Part shown: positions 17,032-27,847 of the stretch, piece by piece
Numbering within the stretch: the stretch's first letter is position 1
Layout: every line of letters starts with the position of its first letter
Assembly: GCF_003751945.1 (NCBI RefSeq)
Contig: NZ_RJKL01000001.1
Span: 5,022,001 to 5,086,000 of the forward strand
Source: Couchioplanes caeruleus
Lineage (GTDB): Bacteria; Actinomycetota; Actinomycetes; Mycobacteriales; Micromonosporaceae
Reading direction: 5' to 3'
DNA: 64,000 nucleotides
Notes under the pieces: model-generated
Told to the model about the DNA's origin: nothing
Database searches by the model: none
Seen by the model: the letters and a program-made list of their open reading frames with translations, nothing else
Translations under genes and position numbers: made by a program

Positions 17032-19239
17032 GTGCCAGACGATCTCACGCTGACCGTGACCCAGCGGCCGGCGGCTCTCGATGCACGCCGGGGCATCGTA
17101 CGACTGCACCCCGAGGTGATGGCCGCGCTCGCCGTCAACCCGGGCGACCCGCTGCGGCTGACCGGCCGTCGCACCACCGCGGGCATCGCCGCCCGGGCCG
17201 AGGCGGGTGCCAGCCGTGCGCTGCTCTACGCCGACGACCTCACCATCGGCAACCTCGGCCTGCGGGACGGCGCTCAGGTGACCGTCACCCCCGTGCCCGT
17301 CGTGGGCGCGCGCCGGGTGACCCTCTCCGGCCCGGTCGAGATCGTGGCGCTGGTCTCGCCCGAGATGCTGCGCCTGGCGCTGCTGGGCAAGGTGGTCAGC
17401 GCGGGCGACGACGTCTCCCTGCTGCCGCAGGACGTGCTGCCGGAGGCGTCGCACCGGTCGCTGGTCGAGGCGGCCCGGCGCAGCCTCGCCAACCGGGTCG
17501 GTTACGCCTGGACCAGCGCTCTGCTCCAGGTGGTCGAGGTCGCGGACGGCGATGCCGCGCTGGTCACCATGGACACGGTCGTGGGCTGGCGGGACGGCCC
17601 GTCGTCGTCGCCGGCCACGCCCACGGCCGAGCCGGACCGTACCGAGCCGGCGTCCACCGACCCGCACACGGCGCCGCCGAGCCTGGACGACCTGCCGGGG
17701 CTGCGCGCCCAGGCGCACGAGCTGACCGAGCTGCTCGACCTCGGCTTCCACCACGGTGAGGTGCTGGGCCGGCTCGGCACCACCGTCTCCCTCGGCGTCC
17801 TGCTGTCCGGCCCGGCCGGTTCGGGCAAGTCGGCGCTCGTCCGCGCCGTCGCGGCGAGCGTCGGGGCGACCGTGCTGCCGGTGTGGGCGCCGGAGCTGGC
17901 GGCACTGACGAACGACGCCGCCGCGACCCGGCTGCGGGCGCTGGCGCGCGACGTACGGGCCGGCGGCCCGGCGGTGCTGCTGGTCGCCGACGTCGAGGCC
18001 CTCGCGCCCCGCGACGAGGCGGGCCCGCTCGCCACGGTCTTCCGGCAGGTGCTGTCCGAGCTGGTCCGCGGCGGGGCGGCGGTGGTCTGCACGACCAGCC
18101 GGCCGGAGGCCGTCGACCCGTCGCTGCGCGCGCCCGACCTGTTGGCGGTGCAGCTTGCCGTGCCGCTGCCGGACGAGGCCATGCGGCGGGAGCAGTTGCG
18201 CGTGCTCACCCGCGGGATGCCGCTGGCCGAGGACGTGCGGCTGGACGACGTCGCCGGGCGCACCCCCGGATTCGTCGCCGCCGATCTCGGCGCCCTGGCC
18301 CGCGAGGCCGGGGTCCGCGCGGCGCTGCGGCAGAAGGACGCGGAGTCGCCCACCGTGGCCATGGCCGACTTCGAGGCCGCGCTGGACGTGGTCCGGCCGA
18401 CGTCGATGGCCGAGTCGACGCTCGAGGTCGCCCAGGTGACCCTCGATGACGTCGGTGACCTGACCGACGTGAAGCAGGTGCTCACGGAATCGGTGCTCTG
18501 GCCGCTGACCTACCCGGACACGTTCGCGCGCCTCGGCGTCCAACCGCCGCGCGGCGTGCTGCTCTACGGCCCGCCCGGCTGCGGCAAGACCTATCTGGTC
18601 AAGGCCATCGCGGGTACGGGCAAAGCCAACGTCCTGTCGGTCAAGGGCGCCGAGCTGCTGAGCAAGTGGGTCGGCGACAGCGAACGCGCGGTGCGGGAGC
18701 TGTTCCGCCGTGCCCGCGAGGCCGCGCCCACCCTGGTGTTCCTGGACGAGGTGGACGCCCTGGCACCGACCCGCGGCCAGGCGACCGACGGCGGCACGAC
18801 CGACCGCGTCGTCGCCGCGCTGCTGACCGAGCTGGACGGCGTGGAGACGTTGCGCAACGTCGTGGTCATCGGCGCCACCAACCGCCCGGACCTGATCGAC
18901 CCGGCACTGCTGCGCCCCGGCCGCCTGGAGCGTCTGGTCTTCGTGCCACCGCCGGACGGCGACGCCCGCGCGGCGATCCTGCGGGCGTCGTCGAGGTCGG
19001 TGCCGCTGGACGAGACCGTGGATCTCGACGTGCTCGGCGCGGAGCTGGAGGGCTTCTCGGCGGCGGACTGCGCGGCCCTGATCCGCGAGGCGGCCCTGGC
19101 CGCCATGCGCGAGTCCCTCGAGGCGACGACGGTGACCGCCGGCCACGTGGCGACGGCCCGCAAGCGGGTCCGCGCCTCGCTTGACCCGGCCCAGGTGGCC
19201 TGGCTCGAGGCGTACGCCGCCACCCGCGCGGCCGGTTAG
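17032..19239 (+). CDS. CDC48/p97-like AAA+ ATPase
   Basis: A 735-residue protein with a CDC48-type N-domain (about 1-190) and two AAA+ modules. D1 has Walker A GPAGSGKS with K266, but its Walker B reads LLVADVEAL, so the catalytic Glu after D320 is Val; the second region of homology also lacks the usual arginine fingers. D2 is complete: GPPGCGKT with K519, LVFLDEVDAL, GATNRPD and LRPGRLER. CDC48-type proteins unfold or extract proteins using ATP; targets in actinobacteria are poorly known. The GTG at 17032 fits the N-domain start. D1 probably binds but does not hydrolyse ATP. Confidence 0.87.
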   Translation: MPDDLTLTVTQRPAALDARRGIVRLHPEVMAALAVNPGDPLRLTGRRTTAGIAARAEAGASRALLYADDLTIGNLGLRDGAQVTVTPVPVVGARRVTLSGPVEIVALVSPEMLRLALLGKVVSAGDDVSLLPQDVLPEASHRSLVEAARRSLANRVGYAWTSALLQVVEVADGDAALVTMDTVVGWRDGPSSSPATPTAEPDRTEPASTDPHTAPPSLDDLPGLRAQAHELTELLDLGFHHGEVLGRLGTTVSLGVLLSGPAGSGKSALVRAVAASVGATVLPVWAPELAALTNDAAATRLRALARDVRAGGPAVLLVADVEALAPRDEAGPLATVFRQVLSELVRGGAAVVCTTSRPEAVDPSLRAPDLLAVQLAVPLPDEAMRREQLRVLTRGMPLAEDVRLDDVAGRTPGFVAADLGALAREAGVRAALRQKDAESPTVAMADFEAALDVVRPTSMAESTLEVAQVTLDDVGDLTDVKQVLTESVLWPLTYPDTFARLGVQPPRGVLLYGPPGCGKTYLVKAIAGTGKANVLSVKGAELLSKWVGDSERAVRELFRRAREAAPTLVFLDEVDALAPTRGQATDGGTTDRVVAALLTELDGVETLRNVVVIGATNRPDLIDPALLRPGRLERLVFVPPPDGDARAAILRASSRSVPLDETVDLDVLGAELEGFSAADCAALIREAALAAMRESLEATTVTAGHVATARKRVRASLDPAQVAWLEAYAATRAAG

Positions 19240-19246
19240 CGCGCTC

Positions 19247-19354
19247 ATGAGCTGGGTGCGGATCCGGTTGACCGCCGACGGGGTCCCGTTCGAGGACGTG
19301 CCGGGCCGGCGGCCCGCGTGTGACGAGACGCGTCGCCGGCTGGAGCGCCGTTGA
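19247..19354 (+). CDS. Possible 35-residue ORF
   Basis: A short ORF beginning 7 bp after the AAA gene (MSWVRIRLTADGVPFEDV, then an Arg-rich tail). It has high third-position GC but no clear ribosome binding site and no recognised family. It may be a small co-translated protein or chance. Confidence 0.25.
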   Translation: MSWVRIRLTADGVPFEDVPGRRPACDETRRRLERR

Positions 19355-19379
19355 GCGCCGTTCGCGGGCAGGACGCCGA

Positions 19380-19703
19380 TCAGCGGCGTCTGGTGCGGGC
19401 CCGGGTGGAGCGGAGGCGGCGCAGGCGGCCGACCAGGACCGGGTCGTGTGCCAGGGCGGCCGGATTGTCCAGCAGGGCGTTGAGGATCTGGTAGTAGCGG
19501 GTCGACGAGAGCTCGAAGGTGTCACGGATCGCCTGCTCCTTGGAGCCGGCGTGCTTCCACCACTTCTGCTCGAAGGCGAGGATCTGCTGCTCGCGGTCGG
19601 TCAGGGCGGGCGGTTGCGGGACGTCGGTGCCGAGGCCGGCCTCCTCGGCGTCGCGAGGGGCCGGCACGTGCTGCTGCTCGTTGAGGGCGGCGTCGGGCTG
19701 CAT
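19380..19703 (-). CDS. DUF3263 protein
   Basis: A 107-residue protein. The central segment LTDREQQILAFEQKWWKH, then SKEQAIRDTFELSSTRYYQI, is the DUF3263 signature, a helix-turn-helix-like domain found throughout actinobacteria. It probably binds DNA; no target is known to me. The C-terminus is Arg-rich. GAGGTAA precedes the ATG at 19703. Confidence 0.85.
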   Translation of the reverse strand: MQPDAALNEQQHVPAPRDAEEAGLGTDVPQPPALTDREQQILAFEQKWWKHAGSKEQAIRDTFELSSTRYYQILNALLDNPAALAHDPVLVGRLRRLRSTRARTRRR

Positions 19704-19797
19704 GGGTTACCTCGGAGTGGTGGAAGGCCGCGCGGAGGGGAACGCCACCATAGTGGCAGTCGGCGATGCCCGCCGCGCGCCTTCCCGCGAAGTTACC

Positions 19798-20790
19798 TCA
19801 GGTGATATCCCGGTTACGCATAGTCCACATTGCAGTGCCGAGCACGAGGACCACCACGGCGGCGAACACGCCGCCGGCCATCGGCCAGGTGAGGGTCATC
19901 GTCGGCGGTTCGCAGCCGGTCGGCGAGTTGAGGCAGGGCGCGTTCCAGTCCTGCAGCTCGATGGACTTGTCCATCCAGGCGATCATCCAGGACGGGATCA
20001 GGTACGCCTCCAGGAACTTGACCTTGGCCAGCGACAGCACCGTGCCGAGCCCGAACTGGAACAGCACGACGACGCCGATCGCGACACCCATGGCCACGGC
20101 CGTGTGCCGGCCGATCGACGCCAGCCCGAAGCCGATCGCGCCGGCGGCGAGCACGAGCACCAGCCCGCGCAGCTCCATGAGCAGGATCGACTGCCACGCC
20201 CCCGCCGTCATGCTGTCCAGCGAGCCCCGCAGGCTCGCGATCGCCGCGAAGGCGCCGGTCCAGACCGCGGAGAGCACCACGGTCAATCCGGTCAGCGTGG
20301 CGAGCAGGGCGGCCAGCTTGGTGGTCAGCACCTTGAGCCGCTGCGGCCGCCACAGCAGGAGGTTCATCATGCCGCCGCTGTTCCACTCCGCGCCCACGAA
20401 GGACGCGCCGAGGACGAACGCCGCCACGGCGAGGAGCGCGGCGAGCGTTGTCGCCATCGGTCCGAAGTGCTCGCGGAAATCGAAGGTGGACGGCATGTAG
20501 TGCTCGGCCCGGTAGTCCTCCCGGGACGGTGTCCACTCCATGCAGCCCGAACTCGGTTGCGCCGCGCAGGCCTTGTTCCCCTCGGCGGCCATGACCAGGT
20601 CATTCTGGTATGCGCGCTCGGCCTCCTGTTCGGCCGCCGCGACCACCGCGGGGGTGGCCTTCTCGTTGGTGAAGAACATGCCGACCGCGATCGCCGCGAG
20701 CACGACGAGGAGGCCCAGGACGAAGAAGCGGGTGAAGCGGCGCTTGGTGAACCGGCGAGTCTCCGCTGTGTACAGGCTCAATGTCCCCAC
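19798..20790 (-). CDS. ABC-2 type transporter permease
   Basis: A 330-residue membrane protein. A first helix (FFVLGLLVVLAAIAVGMFF) is followed by an extracytoplasmic loop of about 70 residues, then five more helices ending in FAAVVVLVLGTAMWTM. Such permeases pair with one ATPase to export drugs, lipids or peptides. Its GTG start overlaps the end of the ATPase gene by 13 bp, so the two form one transporter. The cargo is unknown. Confidence 0.85.
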   Translation of the reverse strand: MGTLSLYTAETRRFTKRRFTRFFVLGLLVVLAAIAVGMFFTNEKATPAVVAAAEQEAERAYQNDLVMAAEGNKACAAQPSSGCMEWTPSREDYRAEHYMPSTFDFREHFGPMATTLAALLAVAAFVLGASFVGAEWNSGGMMNLLLWRPQRLKVLTTKLAALLATLTGLTVVLSAVWTGAFAAIASLRGSLDSMTAGAWQSILLMELRGLVLVLAAGAIGFGLASIGRHTAVAMGVAIGVVVLFQFGLGTVLSLAKVKFLEAYLIPSWMIAWMDKSIELQDWNAPCLNSPTGCEPPTMTLTWPMAGGVFAAVVVLVLGTAMWTMRNRDIT

Positions 20791-21773
20791 CCACCCTGCG
20801 CCGGACCCGCCGGGGCCATGACCGTCTGATCCACTTGCCGGTGCTCGCCCTCGACCGGCGCGGTGCCGGTGAGCTCGAGGAAGACACTCTCCAGGTCGAC
20901 CGAGACCGGGCTGAGCTCGGAGACGAAGACGCCGTTGCCGGCGAGGACCCGGGTGATCGCGCTGGGCCGGTCGAGTCCGCTCACCATGAGGTGGTCGCTC
21001 TCGACGGTGACCTGGGCGCCGAGCTGACGCAGGGCCCCGGCCGAGGCCGCGAGGTCGGCAGCCGACTCCAGGCGCACGCGTACGGACGACGAGGCGTGCT
21101 GGGCGAGCACGTCGGCGACGGCCCCGGCCGCCACCCGCCGCCCGGCCGCGATGATCGTCACCGAGTCGCAGATGAGCTGGATCTCGGCCAGGATGTGGCT
21201 GGAAAGCACCACGGTCATGCCCGACTCGGCGAGGTTGCGCATCAGCGTGCGCATCTCGCGGATGCCGCCGGGGTCGAGACCGTTCGCGGGCTCGTCGAGA
21301 ATCAGCAGCTTGGGGTTCTTGAGCAGCGCGGACGCCACGGCGAGGCGCTGCTTCATGCCGAGCGAGTACGTCTTGACCCGGTCGGTGGCCCGGTCGCGCA
21401 GCCCGACCAGCTCCAGCACCTCGAAGACCCGGGCCGGCTCGACGCCGCCCGCGTCGGCCAGCAGCCGCAGCGTGTCCTGCGCGGTGAAGTTGGCGAAGAA
21501 CTGCGGGCTCTCGACGATCGCCCCGACCGAGCCGGCGACCTCGGGCAGCGCCGCGGGCACCTCGCGGCCGAGGATCGCCATCCGGCCCCCGTTGGGCCGG
21601 ATCAGGCCGAGAAGGGTCCGCAGTGTGGTGGTCTTGCCGGAGCCGTTGGGGCCGAGGAACCCGTGCACCTGTCCCGCCTCGACGACCATGTCGAAGCCGT
21701 CGAGCGCCCGGCGTACCCCCTTGCGGCTGCGGTAGGTCTTCTGCAGACCCTGGATCTCAAGGACGGCGCTCAA
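20778..21773 (-). CDS. ABC transporter ATP-binding protein
   Basis: A 331-residue ATPase with Walker A GPNGSGKTTT, Q-loop near ESPQFF, signature YSLGMKQRL, Walker B LLILDEPANGLD and H-loop SSHIL. The long C-terminal extension is typical of ABC-2 exporters of the bacitracin/daunorubicin type. It starts at TTG 21773 behind GGGGAGG and overlaps the permease gene by 13 bp. It works on the cytoplasmic side. Confidence 0.9.
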   Translation of the reverse strand: MSAVLEIQGLQKTYRSRKGVRRALDGFDMVVEAGQVHGFLGPNGSGKTTTLRTLLGLIRPNGGRMAILGREVPAALPEVAGSVGAIVESPQFFANFTAQDTLRLLADAGGVEPARVFEVLELVGLRDRATDRVKTYSLGMKQRLAVASALLKNPKLLILDEPANGLDPGGIREMRTLMRNLAESGMTVVLSSHILAEIQLICDSVTIIAAGRRVAAGAVADVLAQHASSSVRVRLESAADLAASAGALRQLGAQVTVESDHLMVSGLDRPSAITRVLAGNGVFVSELSPVSVDLESVFLELTGTAPVEGEHRQVDQTVMAPAGPAQGGWGH

Positions 21774-21908
21774 GCCGAACCTCCCCGCCTAGTGGGAATG
21801 ACCTTCGTCACCCTATGCACCCGGCGCCACCCCAAGTGCTCACAACCTGGGACGTTCCCCTCGGCTTACCGAAGCGGCCACGTAAGGTGGCGGTAACACA
21901 ACTGAATA

Positions 21909-22043
21909 CCTCATCCAGAGGGGCTGAGGGATACGGCCCGATGACGCCCCGGCAACCACCGCGCTCGACTCGATGACGAGGCCAGCGCGCGGCAGGTGCT
22001 AATTCCGTCCCGGAGCCGCCGACCGTGCCCGGGAAAGATGAGA
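21909..22043 (+). ncRNA. SAM-I (S-box) riboswitch upstream of thrC
   Basis: The conserved SAM-I elements occur in order: P1 5' strand CTCATC (21910-21915), AGAGGGGCTGAGGG, the kink-turn partner GCCCCGGCAACC, the P3 arm, the junction GGTGCTAATTCC, the P4 arm and the closing AAAGATGAG. P1 pairs 21910-21915 with GATGAG at 22037-22042. That 3' strand ends directly against the thrC ribosome binding site AAGGAG (22043-22048), so SAM binding could block translation initiation. I see no separate transcription terminator between it and the start codon, which favours translational control. Confidence 0.93.
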
Positions 22044-22054
22044 AGGAGCCTCGC

Positions 22055-23329
22055 ATGACGTCGACCGTCGACGCCCCCGCCACCAGCCCCGCCCGCGCCC
22101 TCGTCTGCCGCGGCTGCGGCACGGAGTTCCCCCTCGCCGCCCAGCACGCGTGCTACGAGTGCTTCGGACCGCTGGAAGTCGCGTACGACGCCGCCGCCCT
22201 CGCCACCGTCACCCGGGAGCGGATCGAGGCCGGCCCGCAGAACATCTGGCGCTACGCCGCCCTGCTGCCCGCCGGCCAGGACCCGTCCACCCGGGTCACC
22301 CTCGACCCGGGGCTGACCCCGCTGGTCGAGGCGCCCGCCCTGGCCGCGGAGATCGGCTTGCGCGCGCCGCTGTGGGTCAAGGACGACTCGGCCAATCCGA
22401 CCCACTCGTTCAAGGACCGGGTCGTCTCCGTCGCCCTCACCGCCGCCCGGGAGCTCGGCTTCACCCGCTTCGCCTGCGCCTCCACGGGCAACCTGGCCAA
22501 CTCCGTGGCCGCGCACGCCGCCCGCGCCGGAGTGCCGAGCATCGTCTTCATCCCGAGCGACCTCGAGCCCGGCAAGGTCATCACCTCGGCGGTGTACGGC
22601 GGCGACCTGGTGGCGATCGAGGGCTCGTACGACGACGTCAACCGGCTCTGCAGCGAGCTCGTGGACACCGACGAGTTCGAGGACACCGCGTTCGTCAACG
22701 TCAACGTGCGCCCGTTCTACGCCGAGGGCTCCAAGACCCTCGGCTACGAGGTGGCCGAGCAGCTCGGCTGGCGCATCCCCGCCCAGGTGGTCATCCCGAT
22801 GGCGTCGGGGGAGCTGCTCACCAAGGTGGACAAGGCCTTCAGTGAGCTGGTCGAGATCGGCCTGGTCGAGGCGCCCGAGGGAGGCTGGACGGTCTTCGGC
22901 GCCCAGTCGGCCGGCTGCAACCCCATCGCCGTCGCCCTGCACGGCGGCACCGACCAGATCGTTCCGGTCAAGCCGACCGGCATCGCGAAGTCTCTGAACA
23001 TCGGGGACCCGGCGGCGGGCGCGTACGCGATCGAGGCGGTCCGGCGGACCGGCGGCTGGATGGACTACGCCGACGACGACGAGATCCGCGAAGGCATCCG
23101 CCTGCTCGCCCGGACCACCGGCATCTTCGCGGAGACGGCCGGCGGCACGACCGTGGCGGTGCTGAAGAAGCTCGTGGAGAGCGGCAAGCTCGACCCCGAG
23201 AAGGAGACGGTCGTCTACAACACCGGCGAGGGCCTCAAGACCATCGACGCGGTCTCCGAGCTGGTCGGCCCGACCCACCGGATCAAGCCCTCGCTGCGCG
23301 GCGCGCGCGATGCCGGGCTGCTTGGATAA
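22055..23329 (+). CDS. thrC: Threonine synthase
   Basis: A 424-residue PLP enzyme converting O-phosphohomoserine to threonine. The N-terminal zinc ribbon has C18, C21, C33 and C36. The PLP lysine is K120 in HSFKDR, and phosphate-binding residues appear in ASTGNLANS. Length fits the actinobacterial family. ATG 22055 is chosen because AAGGAG lies 6 nt upstream. It is preceded by a SAM-I riboswitch, tying threonine synthesis to the methionine/SAM branch that competes for homoserine. Confidence 0.95.
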   Translation: MTSTVDAPATSPARALVCRGCGTEFPLAAQHACYECFGPLEVAYDAAALATVTRERIEAGPQNIWRYAALLPAGQDPSTRVTLDPGLTPLVEAPALAAEIGLRAPLWVKDDSANPTHSFKDRVVSVALTAARELGFTRFACASTGNLANSVAAHAARAGVPSIVFIPSDLEPGKVITSAVYGGDLVAIEGSYDDVNRLCSELVDTDEFEDTAFVNVNVRPFYAEGSKTLGYEVAEQLGWRIPAQVVIPMASGELLTKVDKAFSELVEIGLVEAPEGGWTVFGAQSAGCNPIAVALHGGTDQIVPVKPTGIAKSLNIGDPAAGAYAIEAVRRTGGWMDYADDDEIREGIRLLARTTGIFAETAGGTTVAVLKKLVESGKLDPEKETVVYNTGEGLKTIDAVSELVGPTHRIKPSLRGARDAGLLG

Positions 23330-23357
23330 CAGTGTGTAGCTAGCTATCTGCCGTACG

Positions 23358-23525
23358 TCAGGAATTCCTTCCCGCGAGGGCTTGCGCGAGGATCTCGAGG
23401 TCGGCAGGATGCTCTACGCGGGAGGACGCGACGCCGTACGTGGCCCCACCTTCGAGCTTGGCGACAATCTCTCGGGGCCCAACGACCCAGTGCCGGAGGC
23501 GCTGTGCGCGCGTCCTCCCGACCAA
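23358..23525 (-). CDS. Possible small ORF or gene remnant
   Basis: A 55-codon frame with sensible codon use (PREIVAKLEGGATYGV, then PADLEILAQALAGR) ends at 23358. There is only a weak TTG start at 23525 and the frame runs back into the next gene, so this may be the tail of a broken gene. I do not recognise the family. Confidence 0.3.
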   Translation of the reverse strand: MVGRTRAQRLRHWVVGPREIVAKLEGGATYGVASSRVEHPADLEILAQALAGRNS

Positions 23526-23529
23526 ATTC

Positions 23530-23988
23530 TCAGCGTTTCCGCAGCAGTTTGCTGATCCAGGGACGCAGTGCCGCCTCCGCGTAACCGCCCTTGTCGAGGC
23601 CGGCGTGCCGCTCGAAGACGTTGCGGCTGCCGTAACTGCCCGTCGCCATCCACGAATAGCCGCACGCCGCCCAGTAGGCGGGCCAGAACAGCGGGCCGAG
23701 GACGGCGTACTGACCCGCATGCCGGCTCTCGTGGGCCAGCAGGTCGGCGCGGTCCTCGTGCAGCAGCCACTCCGCGGTCCTGCGGGTGATGATCACCGAA
23801 CCGACGGTGAAGCAGGTCGCGGGCGGCAGCCTGCGCCGGTATCCCTCGGCGACCAGGATGCCGTCGCGCCCGCGGCGGATCCTCGCACCGGTGAGGACGG
23901 CGACGGCCAGGCCGGCCACTGTGGTGCCGTTGACCGCCGTGAGCAGGGACCGCGCCAGCGGCCACCGGCGGGACGGCCCGGTGGTCAT
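23530..23988 (-). CDS. Small membrane protein with HESRH motif
   Basis: A 152-residue protein with an N-terminal hydrophobic stretch ([18 protein letters not shown]). The central motif [20 protein letters not shown] carries a HExxH-like zinc-binding pattern. Similar small proteins occur in actinobacteria, but I do not know a function. Peptidase activity is possible but not shown. Its ATG overlaps the stop of the upstream GNAT gene by 4 bp, so they are co-translated. Confidence 0.65.
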   Translation of the reverse strand: MTTGPSRRWPLARSLLTAVNGTTVAGLAVAVLTGARIRRGRDGILVAEGYRRRLPPATCFTVGSVIITRRTAEWLLHEDRADLLAHESRHAGQYAVLGPLFWPAYWAACGYSWMATGSYGSRNVFERHAGLDKGGYAEAALRPWISKLLRKR

Positions 23989-24533
23989 GCCCGGCGGCGC
24001 ATCTGGAGCTCCCGCAGCCCGGGGACGACCGGGTGCGGCACCCGCACCCCGGTGTCCTCGAAGCCCAGTCGCTCGTAGGCCCGGACCGCCCGGTCGTTGC
24101 CGATCACGACCTCCAGCATGAGCTCCCGCCGACCCGCCGAGAGTGACCACTCGGCCACCGCCTCCACGAGGGAGGCGAGCACTCCCCGGCCGCGGTGCGT
24201 CGGTGTGACGTAGACCGCGAAGACCACCGTCGCGGCCGGATCCTCGGGCAGCACCGTGCCGCCGGCGTGTCCGATCAGCCGGTCGCCCGGCCTCGTGCTC
24301 CCGCCGCGTCGAGGCGCCGGGTCGGCGACGAACTGGGCGAGCTGCACCCCCGACGACGCCTGCACGATCCGGCGTCGGTAGTCGGCGTGCGGCCGGGCCG
24401 CCGCCTGTGCCAGCGTCTCGAGGAATGCGAGCGGGCTGTCGGCAAGCATCTCCAGCCGCAGCGCGCGCATCCGGGCCGCGTCGCCGGGTGTCACCCGGTG
24501 CACGGTCAGTGCCGGCGCCAGCGTGCTGGTCAT
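23985..24533 (-). CDS. GNAT acetyltransferase
   Basis: A 182-residue GCN5-family N-acetyltransferase. The N-terminal [20 protein letters not shown] matches amino-acid or peptide acetyltransferases. The acetyl-CoA loop is [12 protein letters not shown], and [14 protein letters not shown] is the usual C-terminal element. GGCAGG stands before the ATG. The substrate is unknown. It shares a 4-bp overlap with the HESRH-motif membrane protein gene. Confidence 0.83.
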   Translation of the reverse strand: MTSTLAPALTVHRVTPGDAARMRALRLEMLADSPLAFLETLAQAAARPHADYRRRIVQASSGVQLAQFVADPAPRRGGSTRPGDRLIGHAGGTVLPEDPAATVVFAVYVTPTHRGRGVLASLVEAVAEWSLSAGRRELMLEVVIGNDRAVRAYERLGFEDTGVRVPHPVVPGLRELQMRRRA

Positions 24534-24633
24534 GCTGCCTGCCTACCCGGTGACGCCGGACCAGGCAAGCGGGACGCGGAATCCCGGCGGGTCCGCCCGA
24601 CCCCTCCGGGGGCCCCCGCGGGTGGTCGTTGTC

Positions 24634-24660
24634 CTTGCACTCGACCCACGAGAGTGCTAA
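24634..24660. promoter_or_regulatory. CIRCE element 1 (HrcA operator)
   Basis: CTTGCACTC, nine bases, then GAGTGCTAA: the CIRCE inverted repeat (consensus TTAGCACTC-N9-GAGTGCTAA) with a perfect right arm and a slightly changed left arm. HrcA binding here represses groEL until heat shock. Confidence 0.93.
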
Positions 24661-26511
<1,851 letters not shown>

Positions 26512-26529
26512 GTCCACCAGCTACACCTC

Positions 26530-26561
26530 AAACGGGCCGTCCCTTCGGGGGCGGCCCGTTT
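26530..26561. terminator. Hairpin terminator after groEL
   Basis: AAACGGGCCG and CGGCCCGTTT form a 10-bp stem, extended by CCC/GGG around a TTC loop. It lies 18 bp after the groEL stop and just before the convergent MFS gene, so it can work on both strands. Confidence 0.9.
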
Positions 26562-26568
26562 GCCGTTG

Positions 26569-27792
26569 CTAGCGAACGACAACCTCTTGCTGCGGGAGGG
26601 GGAGGTCGCGCAGGCCGCGGACCGGCGAGAGCAGCCAGACCAGGGGTGCGCAGACGGTGACCGCGGCGAGCGCGAGCAGCGTGGCGCGGGTGCCGAGCGG
26701 CCCGGCCAGCGCGCCGGCGACCAGGCCGCCGACCGGGATGGCGCCCCAGGACACGAACCGGACCGTCGCCATCACCCGGCTCAGCAGCTCTGGCGGGCTC
26801 GCGAGCTGACGGTACGTCCGGGTCGTCACGCTCAGCACCACGACGCCGGCGGAGAAGGCGAGATTGCCCAGCACGAAGGATGCGTACGCGGCGGTGCCCG
26901 TGCCCCAGGGCACTGCGAACGCGCCGGCGACGGCGACGAATCCCGCGATGATCAGGCCGCGGGCGGTGCCGGCCGCATCGGTGAACCGGGTGGTCAGCGC
27001 GGCGCCGATGAGGGTGCCCACGCCGTCCGCGGCGAGCAGGACGCCGACCAGTCCCGGGGCGGCGTCCAGGTCGCGTACCAGGTAGAGCGGGTAGAGGGCG
27101 AGCTGGGCGCCGCAGACGAAGTTGACCGCGGTGGCGGCCCACATGCCCGGCCCCATCGCGGGGTGCCGCACGACGTAGGCGAACCCCTCCCGGATCATCG
27201 CGCCGACCGGCGGCCACCGGTCCGGCCGCGCGGTCCGCCGGGCCGGCAGGGTCCGCAGCAGGAGGGCCGACACCAGGTAGCTGACCGCGTCGACCAGCAG
27301 CGTCGGGACGGCGCCGAGCGTCTGCACGATGACGCCGCCGAGGGAGGGCCCGCCCAGCTCGGTGGTGGCGTGCGTGCCCGAGGCGAGGCTGTTGCGGGAC
27401 TGGAGCTGGTCGCGGTCCACGATCTCCGGCAGGAACGTCGAGTTCGCCACGTCGAAGATCACGTTCGCGAAGCTGATCACCAGCGCCGCGACGACGAGTT
27501 GGGCGATGGTGAGCTGTCCGGCCCACCAGGCGAGCGGGATGGAGCCGACCGCGGCCGCCCGCGCGAGGTCCGCGCCGACCTGGGCGCCGCGCAGCGGCAG
27601 GCGCTGCACGATCACCCCGGCCGGGAGCCCGATGACGATCCACGCGGCATACCGCGCGGCGGCGATCAGGCCCATCTCGAACGGGGTGGCGTCGAGAGCC
27701 GCCAGCGCCGTCAGTGGCAGTGCCACGCCCCCGATGGCCGACCCCAGGCCGCTGGTCGTGCCGGCCGCCCACCACCGCCAGAAGACGCTCAC
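26569..27792 (-). CDS. MFS transporter
   Basis: A 407-residue major facilitator with about 12 membrane helices, close in layout to EntS/MFS_3 exporters. It begins VSVFWRWWAAGTTSGLGSAI, and loop 2-3 is followed by GLPAGVIVQRLPLR. The GTG at 27792 is preceded by GGGATGGGGAA. It is divergent from an HxlR-peroxiredoxin regulator, so it may export an electrophile or drug that the regulator senses; this is inference from position. Confidence 0.85.
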   Translation of the reverse strand: MSVFWRWWAAGTTSGLGSAIGGVALPLTALAALDATPFEMGLIAAARYAAWIVIGLPAGVIVQRLPLRGAQVGADLARAAAVGSIPLAWWAGQLTIAQLVVAALVISFANVIFDVANSTFLPEIVDRDQLQSRNSLASGTHATTELGGPSLGGVIVQTLGAVPTLLVDAVSYLVSALLLRTLPARRTARPDRWPPVGAMIREGFAYVVRHPAMGPGMWAATAVNFVCGAQLALYPLYLVRDLDAAPGLVGVLLAADGVGTLIGAALTTRFTDAAGTARGLIIAGFVAVAGAFAVPWGTGTAAYASFVLGNLAFSAGVVVLSVTTRTYRQLASPPELLSRVMATVRFVSWGAIPVGGLVAGALAGPLGTRATLLALAAVTVCAPLVWLLSPVRGLRDLPLPQQEVVVR

Positions 27793-27810
27793 GGTTCCCC
27801 ATCCCGATCG

Positions 27811-27847
27811 AGTCAGTTTCATTTTGGAACGGACTATACTGGCCGGC
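27811..27847 (+). promoter_or_regulatory. Leaderless promoter and possible HxlR operator
   Basis: TATACT at 27835-27840 ends 7 nt before the GTG at 27848, as expected for a leaderless -10 box. Upstream, GTTTCA-TTT-TGGAAC is an imperfect inverted repeat between the divergent start sites and could bind the HxlR-type regulator. Confidence 0.5.

Noticed and set aside
23341..23357. TAGCTAGCTA run after thrC as an attachment site
   Set aside because: No integrase, tRNA or second copy is in the window; the run is short and self-complementary by chance.
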